From NCBI RefSeq assembly GCF_004364775.1, contig NZ_SOAL01000020.1, positions 52,458 to 116,457 on the forward strand: a DNA stretch of 64,000 nucleotides, in the 5' to 3' direction. The DNA comes from Comamonas sp. JUb58. Lineage in GTDB: Bacteria; Pseudomonadota; Gammaproteobacteria; Burkholderiales; Burkholderiaceae_C. Both the position numbers and the translations under genes were made by a program. Of the stretch, positions 26,390 to 41,460 are shown piece by piece. A model generated the notes under the pieces. That model searched no databases, was not told where the DNA came from, and was given only the letters and a program-made list of their open reading frames with translations. Position 1 is the first letter of the stretch; every line of letters begins with the position of its first letter.

Positions 26390-28681
26390 CTAAATCATCA
26401 ACTCTTTTTCGATAGAGAATGATAACGACACTTGGGCACCTAAGATTTTTTCCCCCTCGACTCGATTAGAGATTTCTACGCGAGCGCCATGCTCGTCCGC
26501 AATTTTTTTGACGACGGCCAGGCCCAGGCCGGTACCCCGGGGCTTGGTCGTCACGTAGGGCTCAAATGCCTTTTGTAATATATGTTCTGGAAAACCGCAA
26601 CCGCAGTCAGCAATTGTCAAACGCACCCGCTTGCTGGTTCCGCTGAAGCGGGTGGAGATCCGCACCGCCGGTGCCGAGGCCTCCTTGCCCACCCAGGCCT
26701 GTTGCGTGGCATCCTGCGCATTTTGCAGCAAGTTGTGGATGACCTGCCGCAACTGCTGCGCATCGCCCATGATACGTGGGGCTGCACTGTCCAGCTCTGC
26801 CTCCACCGGTATCACAGCATTTTCCGCGCCATATAAATGCAGCACATCCATCACCAGCGCATTGAGGTCCACGGCCTGCAGCTCGGCCGCCGGTAGGCGG
26901 GCATAGTCGCGGAACTCGTTGACCAGGCGCTTCATCGCATCGACCTGGTCAACGATGGTGGTGACAGACTTTTTCAAAATCGCCTGGTCCTGGCCTTCGA
27001 GCTTGTTGCCCAGCTTGATCTCCAGCCGCTCGGCCGACAGCTGGATCGGTGTCAGCGGGTTCTTGATCTCATGGGCCAGGCGGCGTGCCACCTCGCCCCA
27101 GGCCTGGGCGCGCTGCGCCGAGACGATCTCGGAGATGTCGTCGAACACCAGCAGGCGGCGGTTGTCGGGCAAGGTAGCACCGCGCGCCACCAGGTTGATG
27201 CTGTTCTGGTTGGGCAGTTGGCTGTCGCCATGCAGTTCATAGGGCTGCTGCCAGTGGTCCAGGTAGTGATCGTCGGTCACATCGTGCAGGCGGGCAAACT
27301 GCTGGTCAACCTCTTGCGCAAAGGCTTGCAGGCCAGGCAGATCGCGCAGCGGGCGGCCTTCAAACGCGGCCAGTGGCGCACGCAGAATGCGGGTGGCGCC
27401 GGGGTTGCTGGAGCGGATGACGCCCTCGGCATCGAGCACGATGACGCCGGCGGTGAGGTTGTCCAGAATGGTCTGCAGACTCTGGCGCGCCTCGTCGGTC
27501 TGGCGCATGCCGCGCTCCACCGCACGGCGGGCATCCAGCAGCTGCTGGGTCATCTCGGCAAAGGAGCGGGTCAGGCCGCTCAGCTCGTCCTTGCTGGGCA
27601 GCACCGGTTTGGGTCGCAGATTGCCCGATGCCACCTCGCGCACCCCTTCGGCCAGCACCAAAAGCGGGCGCACCAGCTGGTTGCCCAACAAGGCCGCCAG
27701 CACCACGGCGCCGAACACGGCGAGGAACAGGCTCAAGGTGAGCGTGCCGATGTACATGCGGCGCAGGCCATCACGCGCCAGCGCGCGCTCCTGGTATTCG
27801 CGGTTGGCCTCCTGCACCTTGAGGGCGTTGATCACTAGCGCGGCTGGCAACGGCATGGTGGCCTGCAGAAAGCGGCCATCGGGGATCACGCCCACATCGC
27901 CATTGGCGACCTGCACCAGGGTCTTGACGCGCACCTTGGAGGGGTCGCCGGTGATGGCGCCATTGATGTCGGAGACCTCTTCCAGGCCATCGATCTGAAA
28001 GGCGCGCTGCTGCTGGGTGGCGGTGCGCAGCAAGGCGGCCGAGGGCTTGTCGGGGTTGAGCACAAAGCGTGACTGGCCGGTGCTGGCAATGGCCTGCGAC
28101 GTGGCCGACCACAGCACCACGTCATCGGCACCGAGCTGGTCCTTGATGCGTTCGAGCACCAGGCCGGAGGCGGCATCCGAGATCTGCGACAGCTGGCTGC
28201 TGGCAGTGCGGGTGCGCTCGGCCATGGCGTTGGAGGTGGTGTCGAGCGTGATGCGCGCAAGGTTGACGCCGGCATCCAGCGCGCCTTCAACCTTCACATC
28301 GAACCAGCTCTCGATCGAGCGCGAGACGAACTGGTAGGAGACGAAATAGATCACCACACCGGGCAGCACGCCGACCAGCGCAAAGGTGGCCGCCAGCTTG
28401 AGCAGCAGCTTGCTGCCAAAGCGCCGGGCCATCAGGCGCCGCACCAGGATGGCCACGCCCCAGAGCACCACCATGCTGAGCACGCAGGCCACACCGATGT
28501 TGACACCCAGCAGCACGCCGTAATAGCGCTCGTACAGCACGCGGTTGTTGGTGGCGAAAGACAGCAAGAAGAGCAGCACCAGGCCAATGCCGATCATGGC
28601 CGACAGGCCCACGATCACCGACCAGCGCGCACGGCTGGGCGTGTAGGCCACGCGCATGGACGATGATTTTTCGATTTTCAC
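26390..28681 (-). CDS. NtrY-like membrane sensor histidine kinase
   Basis: The 763-residue kinase has several N-terminal membrane segments (about 20-45, 60-85, 95-120), an extracytoplasmic region to about 305, and another membrane segment near 315. HAMP (about 330-385), PAS (about 400-510), HisKA with the phosphoacceptor His near 537 (RLAHEIKNPLTPIQLSAERL) and a HATPase domain (NLLQNAQDA, KPRGTGLGLAVVKKIA) follow. This matches NtrY. Start may be ATG 28681, overlapping the stop of the DUF4390 gene as ATGA, or Met9. The partner is the response regulator downstream. The stimulus is unknown; nitrogen or redox signals are reported for NtrY in other species. Confidence 0.92.
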   Translation of the reverse strand: MKIEKSSSMRVAYTPSRARWSVIVGLSAMIGIGLVLLFLLSFATNNRVLYERYYGVLLGVNIGVACVLSMVVLWGVAILVRRLMARRFGSKLLLKLAATFALVGVLPGVVIYFVSYQFVSRSIESWFDVKVEGALDAGVNLARITLDTTSNAMAERTRTASSQLSQISDAASGLVLERIKDQLGADDVVLWSATSQAIASTGQSRFVLNPDKPSAALLRTATQQQRAFQIDGLEEVSDINGAITGDPSKVRVKTLVQVANGDVGVIPDGRFLQATMPLPAALVINALKVQEANREYQERALARDGLRRMYIGTLTLSLFLAVFGAVVLAALLGNQLVRPLLVLAEGVREVASGNLRPKPVLPSKDELSGLTRSFAEMTQQLLDARRAVERGMRQTDEARQSLQTILDNLTAGVIVLDAEGVIRSSNPGATRILRAPLAAFEGRPLRDLPGLQAFAQEVDQQFARLHDVTDDHYLDHWQQPYELHGDSQLPNQNSINLVARGATLPDNRRLLVFDDISEIVSAQRAQAWGEVARRLAHEIKNPLTPIQLSAERLEIKLGNKLEGQDQAILKKSVTTIVDQVDAMKRLVNEFRDYARLPAAELQAVDLNALVMDVLHLYGAENAVIPVEAELDSAAPRIMGDAQQLRQVIHNLLQNAQDATQQAWVGKEASAPAVRISTRFSGTSKRVRLTIADCGCGFPEHILQKAFEPYVTTKPRGTGLGLAVVKKIADEHGARVEISNRVEGEKILGAQVSLSFSIEKELMI

Positions 28682-29274
28682 TGCGCGCTCGCCTCGGGCA
28701 GCGGCAGCTGGCTTCTGAGCTGCAGGTTCAGGCCACCATTGCTGAATGGCGCAAACTGGAAGATGCGCGGCAGCTGGGTGCTGTCGAGCCGGAAGTTGAA
28801 CTTGACGAGGTACTCCCCATCGTTGGAGAGCTCATCGGCGCTGGCGATCTTCCAGTTGCGCACGCGCTTGACCACAAGCATCACCTCGTCGAGGCTGTCA
28901 AAGCTCTGGCCCAGCGAGGTCACTGCGCCGGCATCGGTCAGCGGCATGCTGGAGACATGCAGGCGCCAGCGGCGCGTCAGCGGTTGGTAGCTCACGCGCA
29001 GGTAGCGGGCGGTTTTCTTGACGGTCTTGTCGCGCCAGTACCAGCGCTCGGAGATGATCTCGGCCTCTTGCACAAAGTACAGGGCCACGCCTTTGTTCAG
29101 TGCGTCTTCGATCTGGTCGGGCAGCGCAAACTGCAGAGCCACGGTGGCAAAGGCACCATCGGCATTGCGCACCAGCTGCAGCTCGACCTTTTTCTCATTC
29201 TCCGACGCCATGCCCGGTGCCGCTGCGGCAAAGCACAGCATCAGCGCAAGGAGGAAATGGTGGATCAATCGCAT
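28678..29274 (-). CDS. DUF4390 domain exported protein
   Basis: The 198-residue protein has a signal peptide (MRLIHHFLLALMLCFAAAAP, cleavage after GMA near 23). The DUF4390 region follows, with ALPDQIEDALNKGVALYFVQ, ERWYWRDKTVKKTARYLRVS and SADELSNDGEYLVKFNFRLD. Function is unknown. In beta-proteobacteria it is regularly placed between rsmB and the NtrY-like kinase, as here: it overlaps the kinase start by four bases and begins 10 bases after rsmB. This suggests a role in signal input to the kinase, which is inference. ATG 29274 is chosen because the signal peptide starts there. Confidence 0.85.
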   Translation of the reverse strand: MRLIHHFLLALMLCFAAAAPGMASENEKKVELQLVRNADGAFATVALQFALPDQIEDALNKGVALYFVQEAEIISERWYWRDKTVKKTARYLRVSYQPLTRRWRLHVSSMPLTDAGAVTSLGQSFDSLDEVMLVVKRVRNWKIASADELSNDGEYLVKFNFRLDSTQLPRIFQFAPFSNGGLNLQLRSQLPLPEASAQ

Positions 29275-29284
29275 ACAGACGGGC

Positions 29285-30694
29285 TCAACGAAGCGGCTTG
29301 TGCAGCAGCGCGTAGTAGAAACCGTCGTGGTCGCGCGCCAGGCTGCCCAGGCTATTGTGACCGGCCTCGCGCAGCTGTGGCAACAAATGCCCTGGCGCAG
29401 GCAGGCGTTGGGCATCGGGGTGGCGGCCCAGGAACTGCGTCACCTGGCCCTCGCCCTCTTCATGGAAGACCGAGCAGGTGCAGTACAGCAGGCGGCCGCC
29501 GGGTACGACCAGCGGCCACAGGGCCTCCAGCAGCTGCCGCTGAATGGCGGCGAGTTGTGCGATGTCGGTGGCGCGGCGCAGCCAGCGCACATCGGGCTGA
29601 CGGCGCACGATGCCGGAGGCCGAGCAAGGTGCGTCCAACAAAATTGCATCAAATTGCTGCATACCGTGGCGTGCTTGCACCGCCGGCAGCCAACTGGCCA
29701 CTTCGCTGCCGCTGGCCACCACCACATCGGCCTGCAGCGACAGCCGCGCCAAGGTATCGCCAATGCGTTCGGCGCGCTTGGCATCGATCTCCAGCGCCAC
29801 CATGTCGATGGGGCGCTGGGCTGTGGCGGTCTCCAACAGATGCGCGGTCTTGCCGCCGGGCGCGGCGCAGGCATCGAGCACATGCAGCGCGCGGCCATCG
29901 TGCGGCTGCAAGCCATCGAGCAGCAGCGGCGCGGCCATCTGCGCGGCGCTGTCTTGCACCGACACCCAGCCTTGCGCAAACTGCGGCAGCTGATCCACCG
30001 GCACGCCACGCGTCAACACCAGGCCGGCCTCGCCCACACCGACCACCGCCTCGATGCCCGCTTCATCGAGCAGCGCCAGGTAATCGGCGCGGCTGCAGCG
30101 CTGCAGGTTCACGCGCAAGGCCATCGGCGCCTGCGCATTGTTGGCCGCCACGATGGCCTGCCAATCTTGCGGATAGTCTTGCTGCAGGCGTTTGAGCCAC
30201 CACTGCGGGTGGTTGTACTGCGCGACAGGCTCCTGGGCCACGGCGCGCAGCAGGTCATCGCGCTCGCGCAAAAAGCTGCGCAGGCAGCCGTTGATGAAGG
30301 CCGATTGGGACTTGGTGGCCGAGCGCTTCTTGGCCGCATCCACCGCCTGGTTCACCACGGTGAAGGCGTCGTAGCGCGGCACCTCGGGCAGCAGCAAGGC
30401 CAGCGATGTGCACAGCAAGGCATCGACGGCGCTGGCAGGCTTGCGCGGTGCCAGCTCGGCACGCACGGCTTCTGCGGTGCCCAGCACGCGCAGCACATCC
30501 ATCAGCAAGGCCTGCACGCCGGCGCGCAGCGCGGGCTCCACACCGCCCAACACGGCGCGGGCGGATTGGCCCTGGCGCACTTCCTGCAAGGCGCGCGCCA
30601 CTGCCACCAGCTGGGCGGACAGGCTGGGGCCCGTGTTGTTGGAGGCTGCCGTGGCGGCCCGGGAGGGTTGTCGTGGACGGGAAGGAAGATTCAT
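29285..30694 (-). CDS. rsmB: 16S rRNA m5C967 methyltransferase RsmB
   Basis: The 469-residue enzyme methylates C967 of 16S rRNA with S-adenosylmethionine. The N-terminal NusB-like RNA-binding domain is at about 25-160 (ALLCTSLALLLPEVPRYDAF, VNQAVDAAKK). The Rossmann methyltransferase carries ACAAPGGKTAHLLE, the DAPCSASGIVRRQPD motif IV, and the catalytic-cysteine region YCTCSVFHEEGE. Length fits RsmB (about 430). It begins the operon with the DUF4390 gene, the NtrY-like kinase and the response regulator. The 280-base gap 30695-30973 upstream holds the rpoC terminator and probably the operon promoter, which I could not place. Confidence 0.95.
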   Translation of the reverse strand: MNLPSRPRQPSRAATAASNNTGPSLSAQLVAVARALQEVRQGQSARAVLGGVEPALRAGVQALLMDVLRVLGTAEAVRAELAPRKPASAVDALLCTSLALLLPEVPRYDAFTVVNQAVDAAKKRSATKSQSAFINGCLRSFLRERDDLLRAVAQEPVAQYNHPQWWLKRLQQDYPQDWQAIVAANNAQAPMALRVNLQRCSRADYLALLDEAGIEAVVGVGEAGLVLTRGVPVDQLPQFAQGWVSVQDSAAQMAAPLLLDGLQPHDGRALHVLDACAAPGGKTAHLLETATAQRPIDMVALEIDAKRAERIGDTLARLSLQADVVVASGSEVASWLPAVQARHGMQQFDAILLDAPCSASGIVRRQPDVRWLRRATDIAQLAAIQRQLLEALWPLVVPGGRLLYCTCSVFHEEGEGQVTQFLGRHPDAQRLPAPGHLLPQLREAGHNSLGSLARDHDGFYYALLHKPLR

Positions 30695-30889
30695 GCCGAA
30701 GGAGTGCAGCGGCCTGGGTGCCGCTGCGGTTCAAAAGGAATACTAATCGATATGCCCCAGGAGGCCTCTGCGCTTGCAGAGCCTGCCTGGTAAAGACGCT
30801 GTGCAAAGCGCCCTGCTCCCAACGCGGGATGGATCAGAGAGCTTTGCACAGAGCCATCATCAAGGCCAGTCAGCAGCCGAACTGCCATT

Positions 30890-30924
30890 AAAAAACCCGT
30901 AATTCCGCGGCGCGAAATTACGGG
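30890..30924 (-). terminator. Terminator of the rplKAJL-rpoBC transcription unit
   Basis: On the minus strand CCCGTAATTT pairs with AATTACGGG around a GC-rich loop, followed by TTTTTT. It lies about 50 bases after the rpoC stop. Confidence 0.88.
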
Positions 30925-30973
30925 TCTTGCTCAGCCCAACCTGACCGGTTGGCACCGGTCAGGGATTGGCGGC

Positions 30974-33900
30974 TTAGTCAGCAGCAGGGTCGGCAGCGGC
31001 TTCGGCTTCTTCCGACACACCGGCCAGGTCGGCCGCTTCTGCATCGGCGATGGCGCGGCGCTCGGCCTCGTCCATCTCGTCCTTGGCCTTGCGTGCCTGG
31101 TGGTAAGCCAGACCGGTACCAGCGGGGATCAGACGACCCACGATGACGTTTTCCTTCAGACCACGCAGCTCGTCGCGCTTGCCCATGATGGCAGCCTCGG
31201 TCAGCACGCGGGTCGTTTCCTGGAAGGAAGCGGCCGAGATGAAGGAGTCGGTCGACAGCGAAGCCTTGGTAATACCCAGCAACACGTTGGAGTAAACCGC
31301 TGGGATCTTGCCATCGCGCTGTGCAGCTTCGTTGGTGTTGAGCACTTCGGAGCGCTCAACCTGCTCACCCTGGATGTAGGTGGTATCGCCTGGGGCTTCG
31401 ATGACCACGCGGCGCAGCATCTGGCGAACGATCACCTCGATGTGCTTGTCGTTGATCTTCACGCCTTGCAAGCGGTACACGTCCTGCACTTCGTCCACGA
31501 TGTAGCGCGACAGCTCTTCGATACCCAGCAGGCGCAGGATGTCCTGCGGATCGGCTGGGCCGTCGACGATCAGCTCGCCCTTGTTGACCACTTGGCCTTC
31601 GTGCACCAGGATGTTGCGTTCCTTCGGAACCAGCTCTTCCCAGACCTTGCCTTCCAGATCGGTGATCTGCAGGCGCACCTTGCCCTTGGTTTCCTTACCG
31701 TAGGACACGGTACCGGTCATCTCGGCCAGCGCGCCCTTGTCCTTCGGCGTACGAGCTTCGAACAGTTCGGCCACACGTGGCAGACCACCGGTAATGTCGC
31801 GGGTCTTCTGGCCTTCCATAGGAATACGGGCCAGCACTTCGCCGGGGCCCACTTCCTGGCCATCACGCACCTGCAGCAGAGCGCCGACCTGGAAGCCGAT
31901 CGTCACCGCGTGGTCGGTACCAGGAATCTTGACTTCCTGGCCGTTGGCATCTGCCAGCTTGACCTGCGGACGCACGACCTTGGCAGAACCACGGTGCTTC
32001 GGATCGATCACCACCAGGGTGGACAGACCGGTCACTTCGTCGACCTGCTTGGCCACGGTCAGACCTTCTTCCACATTCTCGAATTTCACCTGACCGGCGT
32101 ATTCGGTAATGATGGGTCGGGTCAGCGGATCCCAGTTGGCCAACACGGTACCAGCCTTGATCTGTTGATCAGGCTTGATCGACAAGATAGCGCCGTAAGG
32201 CATCTTGTGACGCTCACGCTCGCGGCCGTACTCGTCCTGGATGACGATTTCGCCGGAACGGGAAATCACCACCAGTTCGCCCTTGTTGTTGGTCACATAG
32301 CGCATCTGTGGGTTGAAGCCCACGATACCGTTGGACTTGGCTTCCACGCTGGAGGCCACTGCCGCACGCGAAGCCGCACCACCGATGTGGAACGTACGCA
32401 TGGTCAGCTGCGTGCCAGGCTCACCGATCGACTGTGCAGCGATCACACCCACGGCTTCGCCGAGGTTGATCATGCCGCCACGGCCCAAGTCGCGGCCGTA
32501 GCAGGTGGCGCACAGACCAAAGCGGGTTTCGCAGGTCAGTGCAGTGCGCACCTTCACTTCGTCCACGCCAGCGGCTTCCAGATCTTCGATCAGGTCTTCG
32601 TCCAGCAGGTCGCCAGCCTTGGCCAGCACAGCACGGGTCTCGGGGTGCAGCACTTCGTCCGCAGCGGTGCGGCCGAGGATACGGTCGCGCAGCGATTCGA
32701 TCACTTCACCACCTTCAACCACAGCGCGCATCAAGGTGCCGTTGTGCGTGCCGCAGTCGAGCTCGGTGATCACCAAGTCCTGCGTCACGTCCACCAGACG
32801 ACGCGTCAGATAGCCGGAGTTAGCCGTCTTCAACGCCGTATCCGCCAGACCCTTACGGGCACCGTGGGTGGAGATGAAGTACTGCAGCACGTTGAGGCCT
32901 TCGCGGAAGTTCGCGGTAATAGGCGTCTCAATGATCGAGCCGTCAGGCTTGGCCATCAGACCACGCATACCTGCCAGCTGGCGGATCTGTGCGGCCGAGC
33001 CACGGGCGCCGGAGTCGGCCATCATGTAAATCGCGTTGAACGATTCCTGATCGACTTCCTTGCCATGGCGGTCAATGACCTTTTCCTTGGCCAGCTGGGC
33101 CATCATGACCTTGGAGACTTCGTCACCGGCCTTGCCCCAGATGTCCACCACCTTGTTGTAGCGCTCGCCAGCGGTCACCAGACCGGAGACGTACTGCTGC
33201 TCGATTTCCTTCACTTCCGCTTCGGAGCGGGCGATGATCTCGGCCTTTTGCGGTGGCACCAGCATGTCGCCGATGGCGATCGAGATACCGGAGCGCGTTG
33301 CCAGACGGAAGCCGTTTTGCAGCAGCTTGTCGGCGAACACCACGGTTTCCTTCAGACCGCACTTGCGGAACGAGATGTTGATCAGCTTGGAGATTTCCTT
33401 CTTCTTCAACGTCTTGTTGATCGAAGAGAAAGGCATACCCTTGGGCAGAATCTCGGACAGCAGGGCACGGCCAACGGTGGTTTCCACCAGCTTGGTCGTA
33501 GGCTCGAACTCACCCGAAGCCTTGTTCTTGTTCCACTCGGTCAGACGCACGCTGATCTTGGTGGCGCGCTCGACTTGCTCGGCATCCAGTGCGCGTTGCA
33601 CTTCGCCGATGTCGGAGAACACCATGCCTTCGCCCTTGCCGTTGATCTTCTCGCGGGTGGCCTGGTACAAGCCCAGCACCACGTCTTGAGAAGGAACGAT
33701 CGAGGGTTCGCCCGAAGCGGGGAACAGCACGTTGTTGGAGGCCAGCATCAGGGTGCGGGCTTCCATCTGTGCTTCCACCGACAGCGGCACGTGAACAGCC
33801 ATCTGGTCACCGTCGAAGTCAGCGTTGAATGCCGCGCAAACCAGCGGGTGCAGTTGCAGGGCCTTGCCTTCGATCAGGATAGGCTCGAACGCCTGGATAC

Positions 33901-35191
33901 CCAGACGGTGCAGCGTAGGTGCGCGGTTGAGCATGATCGGATGCTCGCGGATCACCTCTTCCAGGATGTCCCACACCACGGGGGTGCCGGTTTCCACTTC
34001 CTTCTTGGCGGCCTTGATGGTCGTGGCGATGCCACGCGCTTCGAGCTGCGCGAAGATGAAAGGCTTGAACAGCTCCAGCGCCATCAGCTTGGGCAGACCG
34101 CACTGGTGCAGCTTGAGCGTTGGGCCCACGGTAATCACGGAACGACCGGAGTAGTCGACGCGCTTACCCAGCAAGTTCTGACGGAAACGACCGCTCTTAC
34201 CCTTGATCATGTCGGCCAGCGACTTGAGGGCACGCTTGTTCGCGCCGGTCATGGCCTTGCCACGGCGGCCGTTGTCCAGCAGCGAATCGACCGCTTCTTG
34301 CAGCATGCGCTTTTCATTGCGGGCAATGATCTCTGGAGCCTTCAGCTCCAGCAGGCGGCGCAGACGCGAGTTACGGTTGATGACGCGGCGGTACAGGTCG
34401 TTCAGGTCGGAGGTCGCAAAGCGGCCGCCGTCCAGCGGCACCAGAGGACGCAGATCGGGAGGCAGCACAGGCAGCACTTCCATCACCATCCAACCGGGCT
34501 TGATGCCGGACTTCTTGAACGCTTCGAGCAGCTTGAGGCGCTTGGCGTTCTTCTTGACCTTGACTTCGGAGCCGGTCAGATCATTGCGCAGGCGCTCGAT
34601 TTCCGAGTCGATCTCGATGCCTTCGAGCAGGTCCTTGATGCCTTCGGCGCCCATCTTGGCCACGAATTCATCACCGTACTCTTCAACGTTCTTGTCGTAC
34701 TCGTCTTCCGACATGATGCTGAACTTCTTCAGCGGGGTCATGCCGGGGTCGGTCACCACGTAGGCTTCGAAGTACAGCACGCGTTCGATGTCGCGCAGGG
34801 TCATGTCCAGCACCAGGCCCAGGCGCGAAGGCAGGGACTTCAGGAACCAGATGTGGGCGCAAGGCGCGGCCAGGTCGATGTGACCCATGCGTTCACGACG
34901 CACCTTGGTCTGCGTGACTTCAACGCCGCACTTCTCGCAGATCACACCGCGGTGCTTCAAGCGCTTGTACTTGCCGCACAGGCATTCGTAGTCCTTGATC
35001 GGGCCAAAGATCTTGGCGCAGAACAGACCATCGCGCTCAGGCTTGAAGGTACGGTAGTTGATGGTCTCGGGCTTCTTCACTTCGCCGAAAGACCACGAAC
35101 GGATCTTTTCGGGCGAAGCCAGGCCGATTTTGATGGCATCGAAATGCTCATCAGGCGTAAATTGTTTGAACAGGTCGAGTAGCGATTTCAT
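30974..35191 (-). CDS. rpoC: DNA-directed RNA polymerase subunit beta'
   Basis: The 1405-residue subunit matches the family length (about 1407). The N-terminal zinc site [19 protein letters not shown] lies at about 70-88. The catalytic Mg-binding [12 protein letters not shown] is near 458-469. Bridge and trigger elements include [19 protein letters not shown] and the second zinc cluster [16 protein letters not shown]. The FNEEAAQ-type end is followed by an acidic, Ala/Glu-rich tail ([20 protein letters not shown]). It follows rpoB by 19 bases and ends before the operon terminator. The long frame on the opposite strand is a codon-bias shadow. Confidence 0.99.
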   Translation of the reverse strand: MKSLLDLFKQFTPDEHFDAIKIGLASPEKIRSWSFGEVKKPETINYRTFKPERDGLFCAKIFGPIKDYECLCGKYKRLKHRGVICEKCGVEVTQTKVRRERMGHIDLAAPCAHIWFLKSLPSRLGLVLDMTLRDIERVLYFEAYVVTDPGMTPLKKFSIMSEDEYDKNVEEYGDEFVAKMGAEGIKDLLEGIEIDSEIERLRNDLTGSEVKVKKNAKRLKLLEAFKKSGIKPGWMVMEVLPVLPPDLRPLVPLDGGRFATSDLNDLYRRVINRNSRLRRLLELKAPEIIARNEKRMLQEAVDSLLDNGRRGKAMTGANKRALKSLADMIKGKSGRFRQNLLGKRVDYSGRSVITVGPTLKLHQCGLPKLMALELFKPFIFAQLEARGIATTIKAAKKEVETGTPVVWDILEEVIREHPIMLNRAPTLHRLGIQAFEPILIEGKALQLHPLVCAAFNADFDGDQMAVHVPLSVEAQMEARTLMLASNNVLFPASGEPSIVPSQDVVLGLYQATREKINGKGEGMVFSDIGEVQRALDAEQVERATKISVRLTEWNKNKASGEFEPTTKLVETTVGRALLSEILPKGMPFSSINKTLKKKEISKLINISFRKCGLKETVVFADKLLQNGFRLATRSGISIAIGDMLVPPQKAEIIARSEAEVKEIEQQYVSGLVTAGERYNKVVDIWGKAGDEVSKVMMAQLAKEKVIDRHGKEVDQESFNAIYMMADSGARGSAAQIRQLAGMRGLMAKPDGSIIETPITANFREGLNVLQYFISTHGARKGLADTALKTANSGYLTRRLVDVTQDLVITELDCGTHNGTLMRAVVEGGEVIESLRDRILGRTAADEVLHPETRAVLAKAGDLLDEDLIEDLEAAGVDEVKVRTALTCETRFGLCATCYGRDLGRGGMINLGEAVGVIAAQSIGEPGTQLTMRTFHIGGAASRAAVASSVEAKSNGIVGFNPQMRYVTNNKGELVVISRSGEIVIQDEYGRERERHKMPYGAILSIKPDQQIKAGTVLANWDPLTRPIITEYAGQVKFENVEEGLTVAKQVDEVTGLSTLVVIDPKHRGSAKVVRPQVKLADANGQEVKIPGTDHAVTIGFQVGALLQVRDGQEVGPGEVLARIPMEGQKTRDITGGLPRVAELFEARTPKDKGALAEMTGTVSYGKETKGKVRLQITDLEGKVWEELVPKERNILVHEGQVVNKGELIVDGPADPQDILRLLGIEELSRYIVDEVQDVYRLQGVKINDKHIEVIVRQMLRRVVIEAPGDTTYIQGEQVERSEVLNTNEAAQRDGKIPAVYSNVLLGITKASLSTDSFISAASFQETTRVLTEAAIMGKRDELRGLKENVIVGRLIPAGTGLAYHQARKAKDEMDEAERRAIADAEAADLAGVSEEAEAAADPAAD

Positions 35192-35210
35192 AGACTCTTT
35201 CCCCCTTCAA

Positions 35211-39323
<4,113 letters not shown>

Positions 39324-39544
39324 GAGATCTCCGGGCAAAGACATGAGTCCTGGGTCTTCGACGACACCCCCGCGAGGGGGTTGCAGCTTGGTGGGTTGGC
39401 CACTACCAACCATGGCAGACGGTGGTGCATTGCACACCACCCGAACCAAGGGGTTTTCTAGTGTCGGATGTTAGAAAACACTAAAAATCAGCCATCAACG
39501 GCCAGTTTTTGGTGTGCTCTAGCGAACGAGATTCCAGAAGCGCC

Positions 39545-39579
39545 AAAGGCTGGAGCACCTTTTCGGGTACTCCAGCCTT
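39545..39579 (-). other. Hairpin in the rplL-rpoB intergenic region
   Basis: AAGGCTGGAG and CTCCAGCCTT form a 10-base stem around a loop of about 14 bases on the minus strand, shortly after the rplL stop. No T-run follows it in the direction of transcription, so it looks more like a processing or pause hairpin than a terminator, comparable to the RNase III site between rplL and rpoB in E. coli. Confidence 0.55.
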
Positions 39580-39593
39580 GAAAAAGCCCTCAA

Positions 39594-39965
39594 TTACTTG
39601 AGTTCAGCCTTTGCACCAGCGTCCACCAGCTTCTTAGCAGCGGCGTCAGCGTCAGCCTTAGGCATAGCTTCCTTCAGAACCTTAGGAGCGCCGTCGACCA
39701 TGTCCTTGGCTTCCTTCAGACCCAGACCGGTGATTTCACGCACGGCCTTGATCACGCCAACCTTGTTAGCGCCGGCTTCCAGCAGCACCAGGTTGAACTC
39801 GGTCTTTTCTTCCACAGCAGCAGCAGCACCGCCACCAGCAGCAGGAGCGGCCATAGCAGCAGCGCTCACGCCAAACTTTTCTTCAATTGCCTTGACCAGG
39901 TCGTTCAGTTCCAGAACAGTCATGCTGTCCAGGGAGGTCAAGAATGCGTCTTTATCGAATGCCAT
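39594..39965 (-). CDS. rplL: 50S ribosomal protein L7/L12
   Basis: The 123-residue stalk protein begins [20 protein letters not shown], with the dimerisation domain at 1-35. An Ala/Gly-rich hinge ([17 protein letters not shown]) is followed by the factor-binding C-terminal domain ([40 protein letters not shown]). It recruits elongation factor GTPases. It follows rplJ by 37 bases on the same transcript; L10 and L7/L12 form the stalk complex. Confidence 0.99.
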   Translation of the reverse strand: MAFDKDAFLTSLDSMTVLELNDLVKAIEEKFGVSAAAMAAPAAGGGAAAAVEEKTEFNLVLLEAGANKVGVIKAVREITGLGLKEAKDMVDGAPKVLKEAMPKADADAAAKKLVDAGAKAELK

Positions 39966-40002
39966 TTTGATTTCCTAAATATATCGGTTGGTTTTGCCGC
40001 GC

Positions 40003-40521
40003 TTAAGCTGCAGCGACTTCGGCGACTTCTGCGCCTTCGCCCTTTTTGGCCGCCAGGGCGCCCAGCACAACGGCCGTACGCGAGATTGGCGACATGAGCA
40101 AGCCACACAATTGGGCCAGCAGCACTTCCTTGGAAGGCACGCTTGCCAGTTGCTTAACGCTGTTAGCGTCCAACGCCTTTCCTTCGAATGCACCACCGCG
40201 AATCACCAACTTGTCGTTGGTCTTCGCGAAATCGGCCACTACCTTGGCAGCGGCGATTGCATCTTCAGAGAAACCGTAGATCAGCGGGCCGGTCATCTGG
40301 TCAGCCACCACTTCAAAGCTGCTACCAGCAACAGCGCGACGAGCCAGGGTGTTCTTCAGAACACTCAGCGTCACGCCTTGCTTGCGTGCTTCCACACGCA
40401 GCTTCGTCATGTCAGCGACCGTGATGCCGCGGTATTCCGCGAACACAAGCGTTTGAGCTTTAGCGGCGAGGCTGGTCACTTCATTGATGACCGCTTCTTT
40501 CTCACTGCGATTCAGACTCAA
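40003..40521 (-). CDS. rplJ: 50S ribosomal protein L10
   Basis: The 172-residue protein anchors L7/L12 dimers to the ribosome. It shows [39 protein letters not shown] and the C-terminal helix with [19 protein letters not shown]. In the family, L10-L7/L12 represses its own translation through the leader mRNA, and the 242-base leader here leaves room for this. A Shine-Dalgarno GGAGTAG precedes the ATG at 40521. Confidence 0.98.
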   Translation of the reverse strand: MSLNRSEKEAVINEVTSLAAKAQTLVFAEYRGITVADMTKLRVEARKQGVTLSVLKNTLARRAVAGSSFEVVADQMTGPLIYGFSEDAIAAAKVVADFAKTNDKLVIRGGAFEGKALDANSVKQLASVPSKEVLLAQLCGLLMSPISRTAVVLGALAAKKGEGAEVAEVAAA

Positions 40522-40763
40522 GGTCTACTCCTTCAAATGCGCATTAGGGGCAAGCCCCACCTGCGCGCTCTTGTTGCAGCGACCAACTGTTTTGGAAATT
40601 CATCCATCTGCAGCGGGATCGCCATCTGCGTTGGCAAAAAGATTTAAGTGATCCAATCACACCAACGGTCTTGGATGGCCTGGCACGGCGTTTTTCTCAA
40701 AACCCCTTGCCAGCCCACCACACCAGACCGGTGCAAGCACCAGTCTGACGATTTTTTTAGCAA
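40522..40763 (-). promoter_or_regulatory. rplJ leader region (probable L10 autoregulatory RNA) with a strong hairpin
   Basis: The gap between rplA and rplJ holds no gene. On the minus strand CAGACTGGTGC and GCACCGGTCTG form an 11-pair hairpin with a two-base loop (40724-40747), about 17 bases after the rplA stop. The remainder should fold into the L10 leader known in this operon; the fold was not computed here. Confidence 0.5.
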
Positions 40764-41459
40764 TTACGCTGCGATGGACTGTGCATCGACGCGCACGCCG
40801 ATACCCATCGTCGACGACACTGCCACCTTGCGCAGGTACAGACCCTTGCTGGTAGCTGGCTTTGCCTTGTTCAGAGCGTCGATCAGAGCAGCCAAGTTGC
40901 CTTGCAGCTTGTCGTTCTCGAACGAACGGCGGCCGATGGTCGAGTGAACGATACCAGCCTTGTCAACGCGGAACTGCACCTGACCTGCCTTGGCGTTCTT
41001 CACAGCCGTAGCGACGTCGGGAGTCACGGTGCCAACCTTGGGGTTAGGCATCAGACCGCGCGGGCCCAGGATTTGACCCAGGGTACCAACGACACGCATT
41101 GCGTCAGGAGCGGCGATCACGATGTCGAAAGGCATGTCACCAGCCTTGACCATGGCGGCCAGCTCGTCCATACCAACGATATCGGCACCAGCGGCCTTGG
41201 CTTCTTCAGCCTTGGCGCCTTGTGCGAACACGGCCACGCGGGTGGTCTTGCCGGTGCCGTTAGGCAGCACGACAGCGCCACGAACCACTTGGTCCGACTT
41301 CTTTGCGTCCACGCCGAGCTGGATAGCCACGTCGATGGATTCGTCAAACTTGGCCGTTGCTGCGTCCTTGACGATTGCAACTGCATCAGCGAATGCGTAC
41401 AGCTTGGTGGTGTCCACCTTGCCTTGCAGGGCCTTTTGCTTCTTGGTCAACTTTGCCAT
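40764..41459 (-). CDS. rplA: 50S ribosomal protein L1
   Basis: The 231-residue protein starts [20 protein letters not shown] at ATG 41459 and ends [15 protein letters not shown]. Family motifs are [32 protein letters not shown] and [17 protein letters not shown]1 forms the mobile ribosomal stalk near the E site and in E. coli represses the L11 operon by binding its leader. The start lies one base before the rplK stop, so the two are coupled. Confidence 0.99.
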   Translation of the reverse strand: MAKLTKKQKALQGKVDTTKLYAFADAVAIVKDAATAKFDESIDVAIQLGVDAKKSDQVVRGAVVLPNGTGKTTRVAVFAQGAKAEEAKAAGADIVGMDELAAMVKAGDMPFDIVIAAPDAMRVVGTLGQILGPRGLMPNPKVGTVTPDVATAVKNAKAGQVQFRVDKAGIVHSTIGRRSFENDKLQGNLAALIDALNKAKPATSKGLYLRKVAVSSTMGIGVRVDAQSIAA

Positions 41460-41460
41460 C

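Noticed and set aside
31100..35182. 1360-codon open frame on the plus strand
   Set aside because: Antisense to rpoC. Striking length, but the sequence is His/Gln/Leu-rich without a fold or start signal; it mirrors the codon usage of a highly expressed gene.
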